Below are positions 9,458 to 17,433 of a stretch of 64,000 nucleotides of DNA, piece by piece (within the stretch, counting starts at the first letter, position 1; every line of letters begins with the position of its first letter). Made by a program: the position numbers and the translations under genes. This stretch comes from UBA668 sp043721915 (lineage in GTDB: Bacteria; Actinomycetota; Acidimicrobiia; Acidimicrobiales; Ilumatobacteraceae). Below the pieces are notes generated by a model. That model saw only the letters and a list, made by a program, of their open reading frames with translations. It was not told where the DNA came from and did no database searches. The stretch covers positions 1 through 64,000 of the forward strand of contig JAYSPV010000112.1 in assembly GCA_043721915.1 (NCBI GenBank), given 5' to 3'.

Positions 9458-11719
9458 TTAGCTGTTCACGAGTACGAGTACGAGCGCACCGACTGCTGCG
9501 GCACCGAACAGCAGCGCTCCGTACAGGTTGACCTTGCCTGATTGCACCGGCTGCAGCGCAGTACCTGCGCCGCGTGCGGTTGCACCACTGCCATTGACCG
9601 CACCGTCGACCAGCCCCTGGTCGAGGTACTTGTAGACGAAATCGCCGGTCTGCTTACCACCCTTGCCAACGGCGTTGACGATGCCGTCGAGGATGTGTTG
9701 GTTCGTCCAGTACGCCGCACGGCTGATCGGGTGAGCGATGCTGCGCACGATCACCTTCTCGTACAGGGCGTCGAGGTAGTACTTGTTGACGAGGAACGTG
9801 TGGCCGGCGCCGAGCACCCGGTTGCGGCCGGTGAGGCCCTGGAATGCGTTCTTCTTCTCACCGAAGACGGCCTTGCACAGGTACAGGCTGACGATGAACC
9901 CGAGTGCGACGAGCGCCAGACCAGGAGCGGCGGCCGCCCACGAGAACTCGGGAGGCGGCGGCACCTGGCCGGGACCGCCGAGACCGATCGGGAGGCCGAT
10001 CGACGACTCGGTCATGTGCTCGAACCAGTGGATGCCGACGGCTGGGGCGTTGAGGTAGCCGGAAGTGAGGGCGAGCACGCCGAGGATCAGCAGCGGCACG
10101 GTGATCTGCCACGGCGAGTCGGTGGGTGCGAAGCCGAGCGGCTTACCGTGCGCCACCGGGGCATGGTGATCGTCGTGGGCATCCCCGTGATCCCCGTGAG
10201 CATCGCCGTGGTCGGCGGCGTGGGCATCGTGTCCGTGATCGTCGGCATGCTCACCCACGAAGTGAGCCGCGCCACCACGGGCTTTGCCGAAGAAGGTGAG
10301 GTACGTCGCTCGCGTCATGTACGCGGTGGTCATGAAGGCGCCGATGATGCCGACGAAGTAGAAGACCTTGTAGTCGTTGTGCTTGGCCGAGTCGATGATC
10401 TCGTCCTTGCTGAAGAACCCGCTGACGAACGGGAAGCCGCACAGCGCCAGTGTGCTGACGATCCACACCCCGAACGTGATCGGCATCTTCTTGCGCAGTC
10501 CGCCCATGTCGGTCTTCATGTCGAAGCTGTGGTGGCTGCCGGTGTGCGCCACGCTGCCGGCACACAGGAACAGCGCGCACTTGAAGAACGCGTGGGTGAA
10601 GATGTGGAACACCGCAGCGGTCCAGGCGCCGACACCGAGGCCCATCATCATGTAGCCGAGCTGGCTGACCGTGCTGTAGGCCAGCACCTTCTTGATGTCG
10701 TTCTGTACGAACGCCAGGCCGGCGGCGATCAGCACGGTGATGCCACCGATCACTGCGATCAGGTTGAACTGCTGGCCGGCGATGTTGACGTCGAGGCCCA
10801 CGTGGAACACCGGGTAGAGGCGGGCCACGAGGAAGACGCCGGCCACGACCATCGTGCTCGAGTGCAGCAGCGACGAGACGGGTGTCGGGCCGGCCATCGC
10901 ATCGGGTAGCCAGGTGTGCAGCGGGAACTGGCCGCTCTTGCCGATGCAGGCGATGAACAACGCCACCGCGGCCCACATCAGCAGCTTGTGGTCACCGGCG
11001 AAGTCGGCGGCGCGCTCGTTGATCTCACCGATGTTGAGCGTGCCGAAGATCGACAGCAACATGCCGGTGCCGACGAGCAGGCCCATGTCGCCGACGCGCA
11101 CGGTCCAGAACGCCTTCAGCGCAGCTTCACTGTTGGCCCGTTCCTCCCACCAGTGGCCGATCAGCAGGAACGAGCAGAGGCCCATGATCTCCCAGCCGAG
11201 GATCAGCTGCACCATGTTCGGTGCGAGCACCATGGTGAGCATCCCTGCGGAGAACAGCGTGAGGCTGGCGAAGAAGTGGGTGTAGCGGCGATCGCCACGC
11301 ACGTACTCGGTGGAGTAGATCTGCACCAGCGTGGAGATGAACGCCACGAGCAGCAGCATCATCACGGCAAGGCCGTCGATGTGCGACCCGATGGTGATCT
11401 TCAGGCTGCCGATGTCGAACCAGGTCCAGTCGGTGATCACCGGCAGCACCTCGTGGCCGGCTTCGGAGGCACCCTCGGCCGCGCCCTTCGCACCCTCCAC
11501 GACGTCGGGAACGCGTTGCACCCACTGGTAGGCGGTGCCGGCGGCGATCACCAGCGAGGCCACCATGCTGGCGATGCCGATCTCGCTGCCACCGCGGGGC
11601 ATGCGCTTGCCGAACCCGATGATCAGGAAGAACGCGATCGCGGGGACCAGCGGGATCAGCCACGCGTGCTCCAGAAACCAGCCGGCGTGCTCCGCAGCAG
11701 CCTCTTGCGCGAACAGCAT
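9458..11719 (-). CDS. nuoL: NADH-quinone oxidoreductase subunit L (operon 1), long His-rich loop
   Basis: Largest pumping subunit of complex I, 753 residues, about 100 longer than its operon-2 paralogue. The core contains GKSGQFPLHTWLPDAMAGPTPVSSLLHSSTMV (about 260-291), KVLAYSTVSQLGYM (about 344-357) and HAFFKCALFLCAGS. Two regions account for the extra length. One is an insertion at about 68-97 between the first helices. The other is a loop at about 486-524 with some 11 histidines and many Asp/Gly/Ala, placed right after the conserved YLTFFGKAR. The C-terminus keeps the lateral amphipathic helix region and final helix. nuoK ends 4 bp upstream, and GAAGGG at its end serves as the ribosome-binding site. 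Confidence 0.96.
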   Translation of the reverse strand: MLFAQEAAAEHAGWFLEHAWLIPLVPAIAFFLIIGFGKRMPRGGSEIGIASMVASLVIAAGTAYQWVQRVPDVVEGAKGAAEGASEAGHEVLPVITDWTWFDIGSLKITIGSHIDGLAVMMLLLVAFISTLVQIYSTEYVRGDRRYTHFFASLTLFSAGMLTMVLAPNMVQLILGWEIMGLCSFLLIGHWWEERANSEAALKAFWTVRVGDMGLLVGTGMLLSIFGTLNIGEINERAADFAGDHKLLMWAAVALFIACIGKSGQFPLHTWLPDAMAGPTPVSSLLHSSTMVVAGVFLVARLYPVFHVGLDVNIAGQQFNLIAVIGGITVLIAAGLAFVQNDIKKVLAYSTVSQLGYMMMGLGVGAWTAAVFHIFTHAFFKCALFLCAGSVAHTGSHHSFDMKTDMGGLRKKMPITFGVWIVSTLALCGFPFVSGFFSKDEIIDSAKHNDYKVFYFVGIIGAFMTTAYMTRATYLTFFGKARGGAAHFVGEHADDHGHDAHAADHGDAHGDHGDAHDDHHAPVAHGKPLGFAPTDSPWQITVPLLILGVLALTSGYLNAPAVGIHWFEHMTESSIGLPIGLGGPGQVPPPPEFSWAAAAPGLALVALGFIVSLYLCKAVFGEKKNAFQGLTGRNRVLGAGHTFLVNKYYLDALYEKVIVRSIAHPISRAAYWTNQHILDGIVNAVGKGGKQTGDFVYKYLDQGLVDGAVNGSGATARGAGTALQPVQSGKVNLYGALLFGAAAVGALVLVLVNS

Positions 11720-11723
11720 TGCC

Positions 11724-12026
11724 TCAGCCCTTCATTTCCGACAGGTCGTCGAGCGCGATGGTCTTGCGGTTGCGGAAGATCAACAGCACGAGCGCAAGGC
11801 CCACGCCGACTTCGGCAGCGGCCACCGCGATGATGTAGAGCGCGAACACGCCGCCGTCGTTCTGACCACCGTTGAGGCGATCGAAGGCGAGCAGGTTGAT
11901 GTTCACGGAGTTGAGGATCAGCTCGATGCTCATCAGCACGAGGACCGCGTTCTTGCGAGCGATGACCCCGTAGACGCCGATGCAGAACAGCACGGCGCCG
12001 AGCAGGAGGAAGTTGTTGATCAGCAT
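11724..12026 (-). CDS. nuoK: NADH-quinone oxidoreductase subunit K (operon 1)
   Basis: Small membrane subunit of complex I, 100 residues and three helices. The two conserved glutamates of the proton path are present, one in LMSIELILNSVN and one in AVAAAEVGVGLAL. Spacing to nuoJ upstream is 3 bp and to nuoL downstream 4 bp, consistent with one transcript. Confidence 0.96.
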   Translation of the reverse strand: MLINNFLLLGAVLFCIGVYGVIARKNAVLVLMSIELILNSVNINLLAFDRLNGGQNDGGVFALYIIAVAAAEVGVGLALVLLIFRNRKTIALDDLSEMKG

Positions 12027-12029
12027 GCG

Positions 12030-12560
12030 TCAGTCCTTCCGGGCCAAGACGATGGCGCCGATGACGGCGGCGAGCAGGACGAACGAGAGCGCCCAGAACG
12101 GCAAGGCGTACACCGAGTAGATCCGGTCGCTGAGCGCCTCGTTCTGTGCGGCACCCACCGACGCGTCACCGCTGCCGGTGATCTTGGTGTCGTCGAATCC
12201 CTTGATCAGCACGTAGGAGAGCACGCCGAACAGCAGCAGGGCGACGGGCGCGCCGAGCGCTGCGCCGCCCTTGTTGTTCAGATCGACGTCCTTGCCGAGC
12301 TTGGCACGGGTGAGCATCACGCCGAACAAGAACAGCACCATCACGGCGCCGATGTAGACGAGCACCTGCGTGACAGCCACGAACTCGGCCGCCAGCAGCA
12401 GGTACTGCGCCGCTGCGCCGGCCATCACGGCCACCAGCGACAGCGCGGCGTGCACGACGTTGCTGCTGCGCACGACGTTGATCGCGGCGAGGATCATGAT
12501 CGCGGCGATGATGCCGAAGCCGACGTTCTGCGCGACTTCGAGGTCGGATGCGAGCAGCAT
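12030..12560 (-). CDS. nuoJ: NADH-quinone oxidoreductase subunit J (operon 1)
   Basis: Membrane subunit of complex I, about 176 residues with five helices. The conserved third-helix stretch VAVTQVLVYIGAVMVLFLFGVML is present. I choose the ATG at 12560 (MLLASDLEVAQ), which overlaps the nuoI stop as TGATG. An earlier in-frame codon would add 22 charged residues that lie inside nuoI. The hydrophobic profile begins directly after the chosen start. Confidence 0.95.
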   Translation of the reverse strand: MLLASDLEVAQNVGFGIIAAIMILAAINVVRSSNVVHAALSLVAVMAGAAAQYLLLAAEFVAVTQVLVYIGAVMVLFLFGVMLTRAKLGKDVDLNNKGGAALGAPVALLLFGVLSYVLIKGFDDTKITGSGDASVGAAQNEALSDRIYSVYALPFWALSFVLLAAVIGAIVLARKD

Positions 12561-13072
12561 CACTTCCCCTTCTTCTTCTCGGCGCCGGCTTCCAGGGCGG
12601 GAGCTTCGGGCACCGTTTCCATCCACTCACCGAGCTTGGTCTTGTCGTGCAGCAGGTCGGCGATCTTGGGCTCGCTGTACTCGTACTCCGGGCTCCAGAA
12701 CAACGCATCGAACGGGCACACATCCACGCAGATGCCGCAGTACATGCACAACGCGTAATCGATGTCGAAACGATCGAGCTTGTTCACCTTGCGCGGCGCG
12801 CCACCGGCGCGACGCGGCGGCGCCAGCTCTTTGTGCGCCTCGATGTAGATGCACCAGTCGGGGCAGCTGCGCACGCACAGCATGCAACTGGTGCAGTTGT
12901 CCTCGCGCAACGCGATGACACCGCGCGCACGGATCGGCGGCATCTCCTTTTCGTGCGGGTACTGCACCGTCGCTGCACCGCCACCGAGCTTCTTGGGCTT
13001 GATGGTCTGCATCATCGTGCCGAGGGTGACGCCGAGGCCCTTGATCAGGCCGGGGACTTGCGGCTTTGCCAT
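12560..13072 (-). CDS. nuoI: NADH-quinone oxidoreductase subunit I (operon 1), 2x[4Fe-4S]
   Basis: Ferredoxin-like peripheral subunit carrying clusters N6a and N6b between the entry module and NuoB. The motifs are CTSCMLCVRSCP and CMYCGICVDVCP. Length is about 170 residues. The ATG at 13072 (MAKPQVPGL) overlaps the nuoH stop as TGATG, and the longer frame upstream lies within nuoH. The C-terminus ends in a Lys-rich tail (AEKKKGK). In this operon NuoI is the most exposed electron-entry subunit, because nuoE, nuoF and nuoG are absent. Confidence 0.96.
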   Translation of the reverse strand: MAKPQVPGLIKGLGVTLGTMMQTIKPKKLGGGAATVQYPHEKEMPPIRARGVIALREDNCTSCMLCVRSCPDWCIYIEAHKELAPPRRAGGAPRKVNKLDRFDIDYALCMYCGICVDVCPFDALFWSPEYEYSEPKIADLLHDKTKLGEWMETVPEAPALEAGAEKKKGK

Positions 13073-14124
13073 CAGAAGGCCACCTTCAGGATTGCGGTCA
13101 CCATGATGTTGACGAGCGAGACCGGGATCAGCACCTTCCACGCAAAGCGCTGCAACTGGTCCTCACGGAAACGCGGGTAGCTGAACCGCACCCACATGAT
13201 GATGGCGGTGAGCGCCATCATCTTGGTGAACATGATCAGCGGACCGCCGATGTTCATCCAGTTGTCGATCGAGTCGATGCTGTCCCAGCCGAACCAGCTG
13301 AACGGGATGCCCCAGCCGCCGAGGAACAGCACGCTGGCGATGAGGGCGAACACACCGGCCGTCGCGAACTCGGCGATGAAGAACATCAGGAAGCGGAAAC
13401 CGGAGTACTCGGTCATGTAGCCCGAGACCAGCTCGGACTCGGCGATCGGCATGTCGAACGGCGTCTGCGTCAGCTCGGCCTGCACGGCGATCATGAAGAT
13501 CAGGAAGCCGACGAACTGCGTGAGGATGTAGGGGTACCCGAGGCCGTCCCAGCCGAAGATGCTGTCACTGTTCTGCTTGACCACGATCAGCTGCAGGTTC
13601 ATCGTGCCGGCCTGGATGACGACGCCCACCACCGAGAGCACCATCGGCAGCTCGTACGCGATCAGCTGGCCGGCGGCGCGCAGGCCGCCGAGCAGCGAGT
13701 ACTTGTTGGCGCTGGACCAGCCGGCCATCAGGATGCCGAGCGTGCTGATGCTGCTGACGGCGAGCATGTAGAACACACCGGCGTCGAACTGCGTGAAGTA
13801 GGCGTCGGGGCCGAACGGCACCACGGCCACCAGCAGGAAGGTGCTGACCAGCACCACGATCGGTGCCGCGCGGAACACGCGCAGGTCGGCCTTCTCCGGT
13901 GCGATGTCTTCCTTCTGCAGCCACTTGCCGACTTCGGCGAACAGCTGCATCGAGCCGTACGGGCCGGCCTCCATCGGGCCGAGACGGCTCTGCATGAAGC
14001 TCATCATCTTGAACAGGAACAGGTACACGATCGTGCCGGCGGGCAGCAGCACCGCAACGGTGCCACCCAGCACCCGCAACAACGACTGTGCCCAGTAGGG
14101 AAGATCAACTGCGAGCAGGCTCAT
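13072..14124 (-). CDS. nuoH: NADH-quinone oxidoreductase subunit H (operon 1)
   Basis: Membrane subunit that, with NuoB and NuoD, forms the quinone site, about 350 residues and 8 helices. Conserved features seen: a SRLGPMEAGPYGSMQ-type loop near the N-terminus, the acidic loop TPFDMPIAESELVSGYMTEYSG, and the AELTQTPFD motif. The start ATG at 14124 overlaps the nuoD stop as ATGA. The much longer open frame upstream is a shadow of nuoD. Confidence 0.96.
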   Translation of the reverse strand: MSLLAVDLPYWAQSLLRVLGGTVAVLLPAGTIVYLFLFKMMSFMQSRLGPMEAGPYGSMQLFAEVGKWLQKEDIAPEKADLRVFRAAPIVVLVSTFLLVAVVPFGPDAYFTQFDAGVFYMLAVSSISTLGILMAGWSSANKYSLLGGLRAAGQLIAYELPMVLSVVGVVIQAGTMNLQLIVVKQNSDSIFGWDGLGYPYILTQFVGFLIFMIAVQAELTQTPFDMPIAESELVSGYMTEYSGFRFLMFFIAEFATAGVFALIASVLFLGGWGIPFSWFGWDSIDSIDNWMNIGGPLIMFTKMMALTAIIMWVRFSYPRFREDQLQRFAWKVLIPVSLVNIMVTAILKVAF

Positions 14125-15293
14125 CGATCGATGTCTCCGAGGATGAAATACAGCGATGCGAGGATCGAGATCACGTCGGGGACGTACACCCCACGCAGCA
14201 CCCACGGCACGATCGAGATGTTGTTGAAGCTGGCCGAACGGATCTTCACCCGGAACGGGCCGAGATCGCCCTTGCTGACGACGTAGTAGCCCATCTCGCC
14301 CAGTGGGTTCTCGGTGCTCACCCAGGCTTCGCCTTCGGGCACCTTGATGATGCGCGGCACCTTGGCCATCACCGGGCCCGACGGGATGCCGTCGAGCAGC
14401 TGATCGACGATCTTGGTGGCTTCGCGGGTTTCCTGCAGACGGATCCAGCAGCGGGCGAAGCTGTCGCCGTCGGGGTGGGTCCAGACCTTGAAGTCGATCT
14501 TGTCGTAGGCGAGGGGGAGTTTCTGGTCGCGGCGAAGATCCCAGTCGACGCCGCTGGCGCGCAGGTTGGCGCCCGACAGGCCGTACTGCTTGGCCACATC
14601 GGCAGGGATGACGCCGATGCCGCGCAGGCGACTCTGGAAGATCTCGTTGCCGAACAGCAGCGCTTCGATCTCGTCGCAGAAGTTGCGCAGCTTCTTCATC
14701 ACCTGCTTGGTCTCGGTGATCCAGCCCTCGGGCAGATCGTCCTTGAGGCCGCCGATGCGGTCGAAGTTGGGGTGGAAGCGGCCGCCGGTGGCGCTCTCGA
14801 TCAGGTTGAGCACGTACTCGCGATCGCGGAACGCCATGAACACCGGGGTGATCGCGCCCAGCTGCACCCCGAGGTCGCCGAGGAACAGGCTGACGTTGGC
14901 GATGCGGCTGAGTTCGAACAGGATCGTGCGGATCCACTGAGCGCGAGGCGGTGCCTCGATCTCCATCAGCTTCTCGGCAGCGAGGATGAACGGGACCTCG
15001 TTGGCGAAGCTGCCCAGCCAGTCGATGCGGTTGACCAGCGCGGTGACCTGCGGGAACGTGCGCACCTCGGTGAGCTTCTCGTAGCCGCGATGCATGTAGC
15101 CGGCGCTGGGCTCGGCCCAGATCACCTGCTCGCCGTCGAGGCGCACGATGATCCGCAACGTGCCGTGGGTGGCCGGGTGCTGCGGGCCGATGTTGAGGGT
15201 CATGCCCTCGGTCTCCAGCTCCACGTTGAGGCGAGCATCTGCGGCCTGCGCGGCGATGTAGCTGAGCTTCTGGCGATCGGCGATGTCGGTCAT
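14121..15293 (-). CDS. nuoD: NADH-quinone oxidoreductase subunit D (operon 1), retains HRG arginine
   Basis: 49-kDa-type subunit lining the quinone cavity, about 390 residues. The quinone-site motif IGPQHPATHGTLR is at about 35-47 and GYMHRGYEKL at 65-74, with R69 in the position that is symmetrically dimethylated by NDUFAF7 in the mitochondrial homologue, as I recall the family data. The C-terminus ends with the usual DVISILASLYFILGDIDR. The ATG at 15293 (MTDIADRQ) follows the nuoC stop by 1 nt; the 19 residues added by an earlier codon lie inside nuoC. The operon-2 paralogue has threonine at the equivalent of R69. Confidence 0.96.
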   Translation of the reverse strand: MTDIADRQKLSYIAAQAADARLNVELETEGMTLNIGPQHPATHGTLRIIVRLDGEQVIWAEPSAGYMHRGYEKLTEVRTFPQVTALVNRIDWLGSFANEVPFILAAEKLMEIEAPPRAQWIRTILFELSRIANVSLFLGDLGVQLGAITPVFMAFRDREYVLNLIESATGGRFHPNFDRIGGLKDDLPEGWITETKQVMKKLRNFCDEIEALLFGNEIFQSRLRGIGVIPADVAKQYGLSGANLRASGVDWDLRRDQKLPLAYDKIDFKVWTHPDGDSFARCWIRLQETREATKIVDQLLDGIPSGPVMAKVPRIIKVPEGEAWVSTENPLGEMGYYVVSKGDLGPFRVKIRSASFNNISIVPWVLRGVYVPDVISILASLYFILGDIDR

Positions 15294-15294
15294 C

Positions 15295-15957
15295 TCATTC
15301 ACCAGTCGTTTCGTCGGCGTCGTCGCCCGGTAGCGGTTCCACGTCGGCAATGCCGGGCCACGGCTTCACGATGCGGGCAAGTAGCGGGAAGTCCTTGCGC
15401 AGCGGGTGGCCCTCGAAGTCGGTGGGCAGGTACATGTTGCGCAGATCGGGGTGGCCGTTGAAGCCGATGCCGAACATCTCGTGGCATTCGCGCTCGTGCC
15501 AGTTGGCGCCGGCGTACACGGGAATCCAGGTGTCGATCGCGGGCTGATCGTCGGGCACGTCGGCCTTGATCGTGACGCCGAAGTGCTTGTTGATGTTGAC
15601 CACGCGGGCGAACACCTGCAAGCGGGTGTCGCCGCCGGCGTACCCCTGCTTGATCGACATGTCGCGCTCGACGGGTTCAGCGGTCGGGTCGTCCTCGCTG
15701 CGGCCGAACGGGCTGGGCATCCAGTCGATGGCGGAGAGGAAGCAGAAGTATTCGCAGCCGACCACATCGCGCAGCACGCGGCCTGCCTGCTGCCACGACT
15801 CGGCATCGACACGGACCCACAGGTCGTCGTTGGTTTTGAGCAGCGTGTCGATCAGGCCGACGCCGAGCGCGTCGCGCAAGGCCGAGATGACGCCTTCGCG
15901 CAGTGCATCGCCGGGCAGCGCCAGCAGGTCGTTCGGTGTCTCGTTGGTGTCACTCAA
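15295..15957 (-). CDS. nuoC: NADH-quinone oxidoreductase subunit C (operon 1), TTG start
   Basis: 30-kDa-type peripheral subunit of complex I, about 220 residues. The family signature is present near the C-terminus (ANWHERECHEMFGIGFNGHPDLRNMYLPTDFEGHPLRKDFPL). No ATG or GTG lies at a sensible place. The only start consistent with the family N-terminus and the upstream gene is the TTG at 15957 (LSDTNETPN), which overlaps the end of nuoB by 8 bp and has a GGAGG ribosome-binding site 8 nt before it. Longer readings run through nuoB in a non-coding frame. Confidence 0.93.
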   Translation of the reverse strand: MSDTNETPNDLLALPGDALREGVISALRDALGVGLIDTLLKTNDDLWVRVDAESWQQAGRVLRDVVGCEYFCFLSAIDWMPSPFGRSEDDPTAEPVERDMSIKQGYAGGDTRLQVFARVVNINKHFGVTIKADVPDDQPAIDTWIPVYAGANWHERECHEMFGIGFNGHPDLRNMYLPTDFEGHPLRKDFPLLARIVKPWPGIADVEPLPGDDADETTGE

Positions 15958-16516
15958 TTGGGCCACCTCCGACGACGATCGGCTCGCGCTCCTTTGCGGC
16001 AATTGCAGCGGCAGTGGCCATGTTGACGTGGCCCTCGCCACGCCAGCGAGCGCCCATGTCCTCGTTCTTGATGCGCTGCTGCAGCAGCACGATGCCCTCC
16101 AATAGGGCCTCGGGCCGCGGCGGGCAACCGGGCACGTAGACGTCGACCGGGATGATCTGGTCGACACCCTTGGTGACCGAGTAGCTGTCCCAGTAGGGGC
16201 CACCGCAGTTAGCACACGAGCCCATGCTGATCACGTACTTCGGCTCGGGCATCTGCTCGTACAGCCGCTTGATGCTCGGCGCCATCTTGTCGGTGACGGT
16301 GCCGGAGATGACCACCAGGTCGGCCTGGCGCGGGCTGGCGGGCAGCGGAATGACACCGAGGCGCATCACGTCGTAGCGCGGAGAGCCGAACGCGGCGCCC
16401 ATCTCGATCGCGCAGCAGGCGAGGCCCCACTGGTACACCCACAGGCTGTAGCTGCGCCCCATGTTGAACAGCGAAGTGAGTGGCTTGGGCAGACGCCCTT
16501 TGTCGACAAGACCCAT
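15950..16516 (-). CDS. nuoB: NADH-quinone oxidoreductase subunit B (operon 1)
   Basis: Holds the terminal [4Fe-4S] cluster N2 that reduces quinone. The ligand pattern is visible: the tandem cysteines in WGLACCAIEM, the third in GSCANCGGPYWDSYS, and the fourth in VPGCPPRPEALL. Length 188 residues, normal. It starts 6 nt after the nuoA stop. The sequence around ANCGG differs from the operon-2 paralogue (ASSGG), showing that the two copies are old duplicates or were separately acquired rather than recent copies. Confidence 0.97.
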   Translation of the reverse strand: MGLVDKGRLPKPLTSLFNMGRSYSLWVYQWGLACCAIEMGAAFGSPRYDVMRLGVIPLPASPRQADLVVISGTVTDKMAPSIKRLYEQMPEPKYVISMGSCANCGGPYWDSYSVTKGVDQIIPVDVYVPGCPPRPEALLEGIVLLQQRIKNEDMGARWRGEGHVNMATAAAIAAKEREPIVVGGGPIE

Positions 16517-16522
16517 ATGTGG

Positions 16523-16888
16523 TTACACCCAGCGCAGAACGCCCTTGCGCCACGCGTACACGAGGCCAAGGAGCAGGACGAAGACGAAAATGCCCATCTC
16601 GACGAGGCCGAAGACCCCGTAGGTTTCGAGGCGGGTTGCCCAGGGGAAGATGAAGACGGCTTCCACATCGAACACCACGAACAGCAACGCGAAGATGTAG
16701 TAGCGCACCTGGCTCTGCGACCAACCATCGCCGACCGGGTTGACGCCACTCTCGTAGGCCATGTTCTTCTCTGCCGACGGCTTGTTCGGCCGAAGAATGG
16801 CGGAGATGCCGAGCAGCAGGCTGGCCAGCACTACGGCAACGGCACCGAACCACACCACGTTGAGGTAGTCACGCAGGAAGTCAGACAT
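16523..16888 (-). CDS. nuoA: NADH-quinone oxidoreductase subunit A (operon 1)
   Basis: Three-helix membrane subunit at the head of operon 1, 121 residues from the chosen ATG (MSDFLRDYL). The conserved loop NMAYESGVNPVGD and the acidic helix FVVFDVEAVFIFPWA are present. The 13 extra residues from an upstream codon look unlike the family and would cover the promoter. A TAGCGT hexamer lies 8 nt upstream. The divergent gene on the plus strand starts about 23 bp away. Confidence 0.95.
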   Translation of the reverse strand: MSDFLRDYLNVVWFGAVAVVLASLLLGISAILRPNKPSAEKNMAYESGVNPVGDGWSQSQVRYYIFALLFVVFDVEAVFIFPWATRLETYGVFGLVEMGIFVFVLLLGLVYAWRKGVLRWV

Positions 16889-16896
16889 CGGGCACG

Positions 16897-16902
16897 ACGC
16901 TA
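16897..16902 (-). promoter_or_regulatory. Putative -10 element (TAGCGT) of complex I operon 1
   Basis: The TAGCGT hexamer is oriented toward nuoA, 8 nt before its ATG. It is the only TAnnnT at a plausible distance. It would drive nuoABCDHIJKLMN and the methyltransferase gene with almost no leader. The opposite-strand gene begins within 10 bp, so the two promoters must overlap. Confidence 0.4.
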
Positions 16903-16911
16903 CTACGCCGT

Positions 16912-17343
16912 GTGAATGGCTCCACAAATGGGACGACTGTTTGCCGGATCCGAGCGGTCACCGTGCCCAGTCTCGGTGCGGAAACGTTTCCTCTTCGTGG
17001 CCTGCTCTTACGCCGGGCGGTGCTCGGGGTGCTCCTGACCGCCGGCCGGCCGATGTCGCCTTCGGAGGTAGCAGACGTGTTGAGCAACGCCGGCGCCACG
17101 ACCGATCCTCGTCTCACGAAGGGACCGAGCCGGGTGATCGCCGATCTGTTGGCGTATCAAGTACGCGCCGGCCACGTAGTGAAGGTTGCGCCAGCCATGT
17201 TCGCAGTGCTCCCCTCGAGCATGAGCCGCTCGACCCAGCAGCGCTGCCTGCGCTGGCGCCGAGAACTCGACCGGCTCATTGCCGAGACCCGCCGATGGTC
17301 CGAGCCCGCTGAGATGCGCCGTGGTGAAGAACTCCACCACTGA
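16912..17343 (+). CDS. Hypothetical protein, possible winged-helix DNA-binding fold
   Basis: A 143-residue basic protein, divergent from nuoA. I do not recognise a named family. Residues about 27-100 (RGLLLRRAVLGVLLTAGRPMSPSEVADVL ... KGPSRVIADLLAYQVRAGHVVKV) read as three helices followed by a possible wing, the order seen in winged-helix proteins, and the C-terminal third is a long Arg-rich helix. The GTG start is uncertain; a second GTG 15 codons later (VTVPSLG) is possible. A strong hairpin follows 3 bp after the stop. Its position next to the complex I promoter makes a regulatory role conceivable, but this is only inference. Confidence 0.6.
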   Translation: MNGSTNGTTVCRIRAVTVPSLGAETFPLRGLLLRRAVLGVLLTAGRPMSPSEVADVLSNAGATTDPRLTKGPSRVIADLLAYQVRAGHVVKVAPAMFAVLPSSMSRSTQQRCLRWRRELDRLIAETRRWSEPAEMRRGEELHH

Positions 17344-17346
17344 CTT

Positions 17347-17393
17347 GGGTCACCTCTTTCGGACGCTTCCGGCGCGTCCGAAAGAGGTGACCC
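17347..17393 (+). terminator. Perfect 20-bp-arm hairpin, likely transcription terminator
   Basis: Arms 17347-17366 and 17374-17393 are perfectly complementary over 20 bp around a 7-nt loop (TTCCGGC). It starts 3 bp after the stop of the preceding gene, where a terminator is expected. No T-run follows, as is common for hairpin terminators in high-GC actinobacteria. It is symmetric, so it could act on either strand. Confidence 0.75.
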
Positions 17394-17433
17394 GCTGGAT
17401 AGCAGCTCCGGCCCGACCGGAGTCGCCGACCCG

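Noticed and set aside
7813..9531. 572-residue open frame opposite nuoM of operon 1
   Set aside because: Antisense shadow of a recognised membrane protein gene, with typical low-information composition.
10148..10264. His/Gly-rich stretch considered as a frameshift artefact in nuoL
   Set aside because: The conserved NuoL sequence continues in the same frame on both sides, and the paralogous genes have comparable loops at the same place.
13066..15461. Long plus-strand frames opposite nuoH, nuoD and nuoC of operon 1
   Set aside because: They coincide exactly with strongly supported minus-strand genes and show only complement-type composition.
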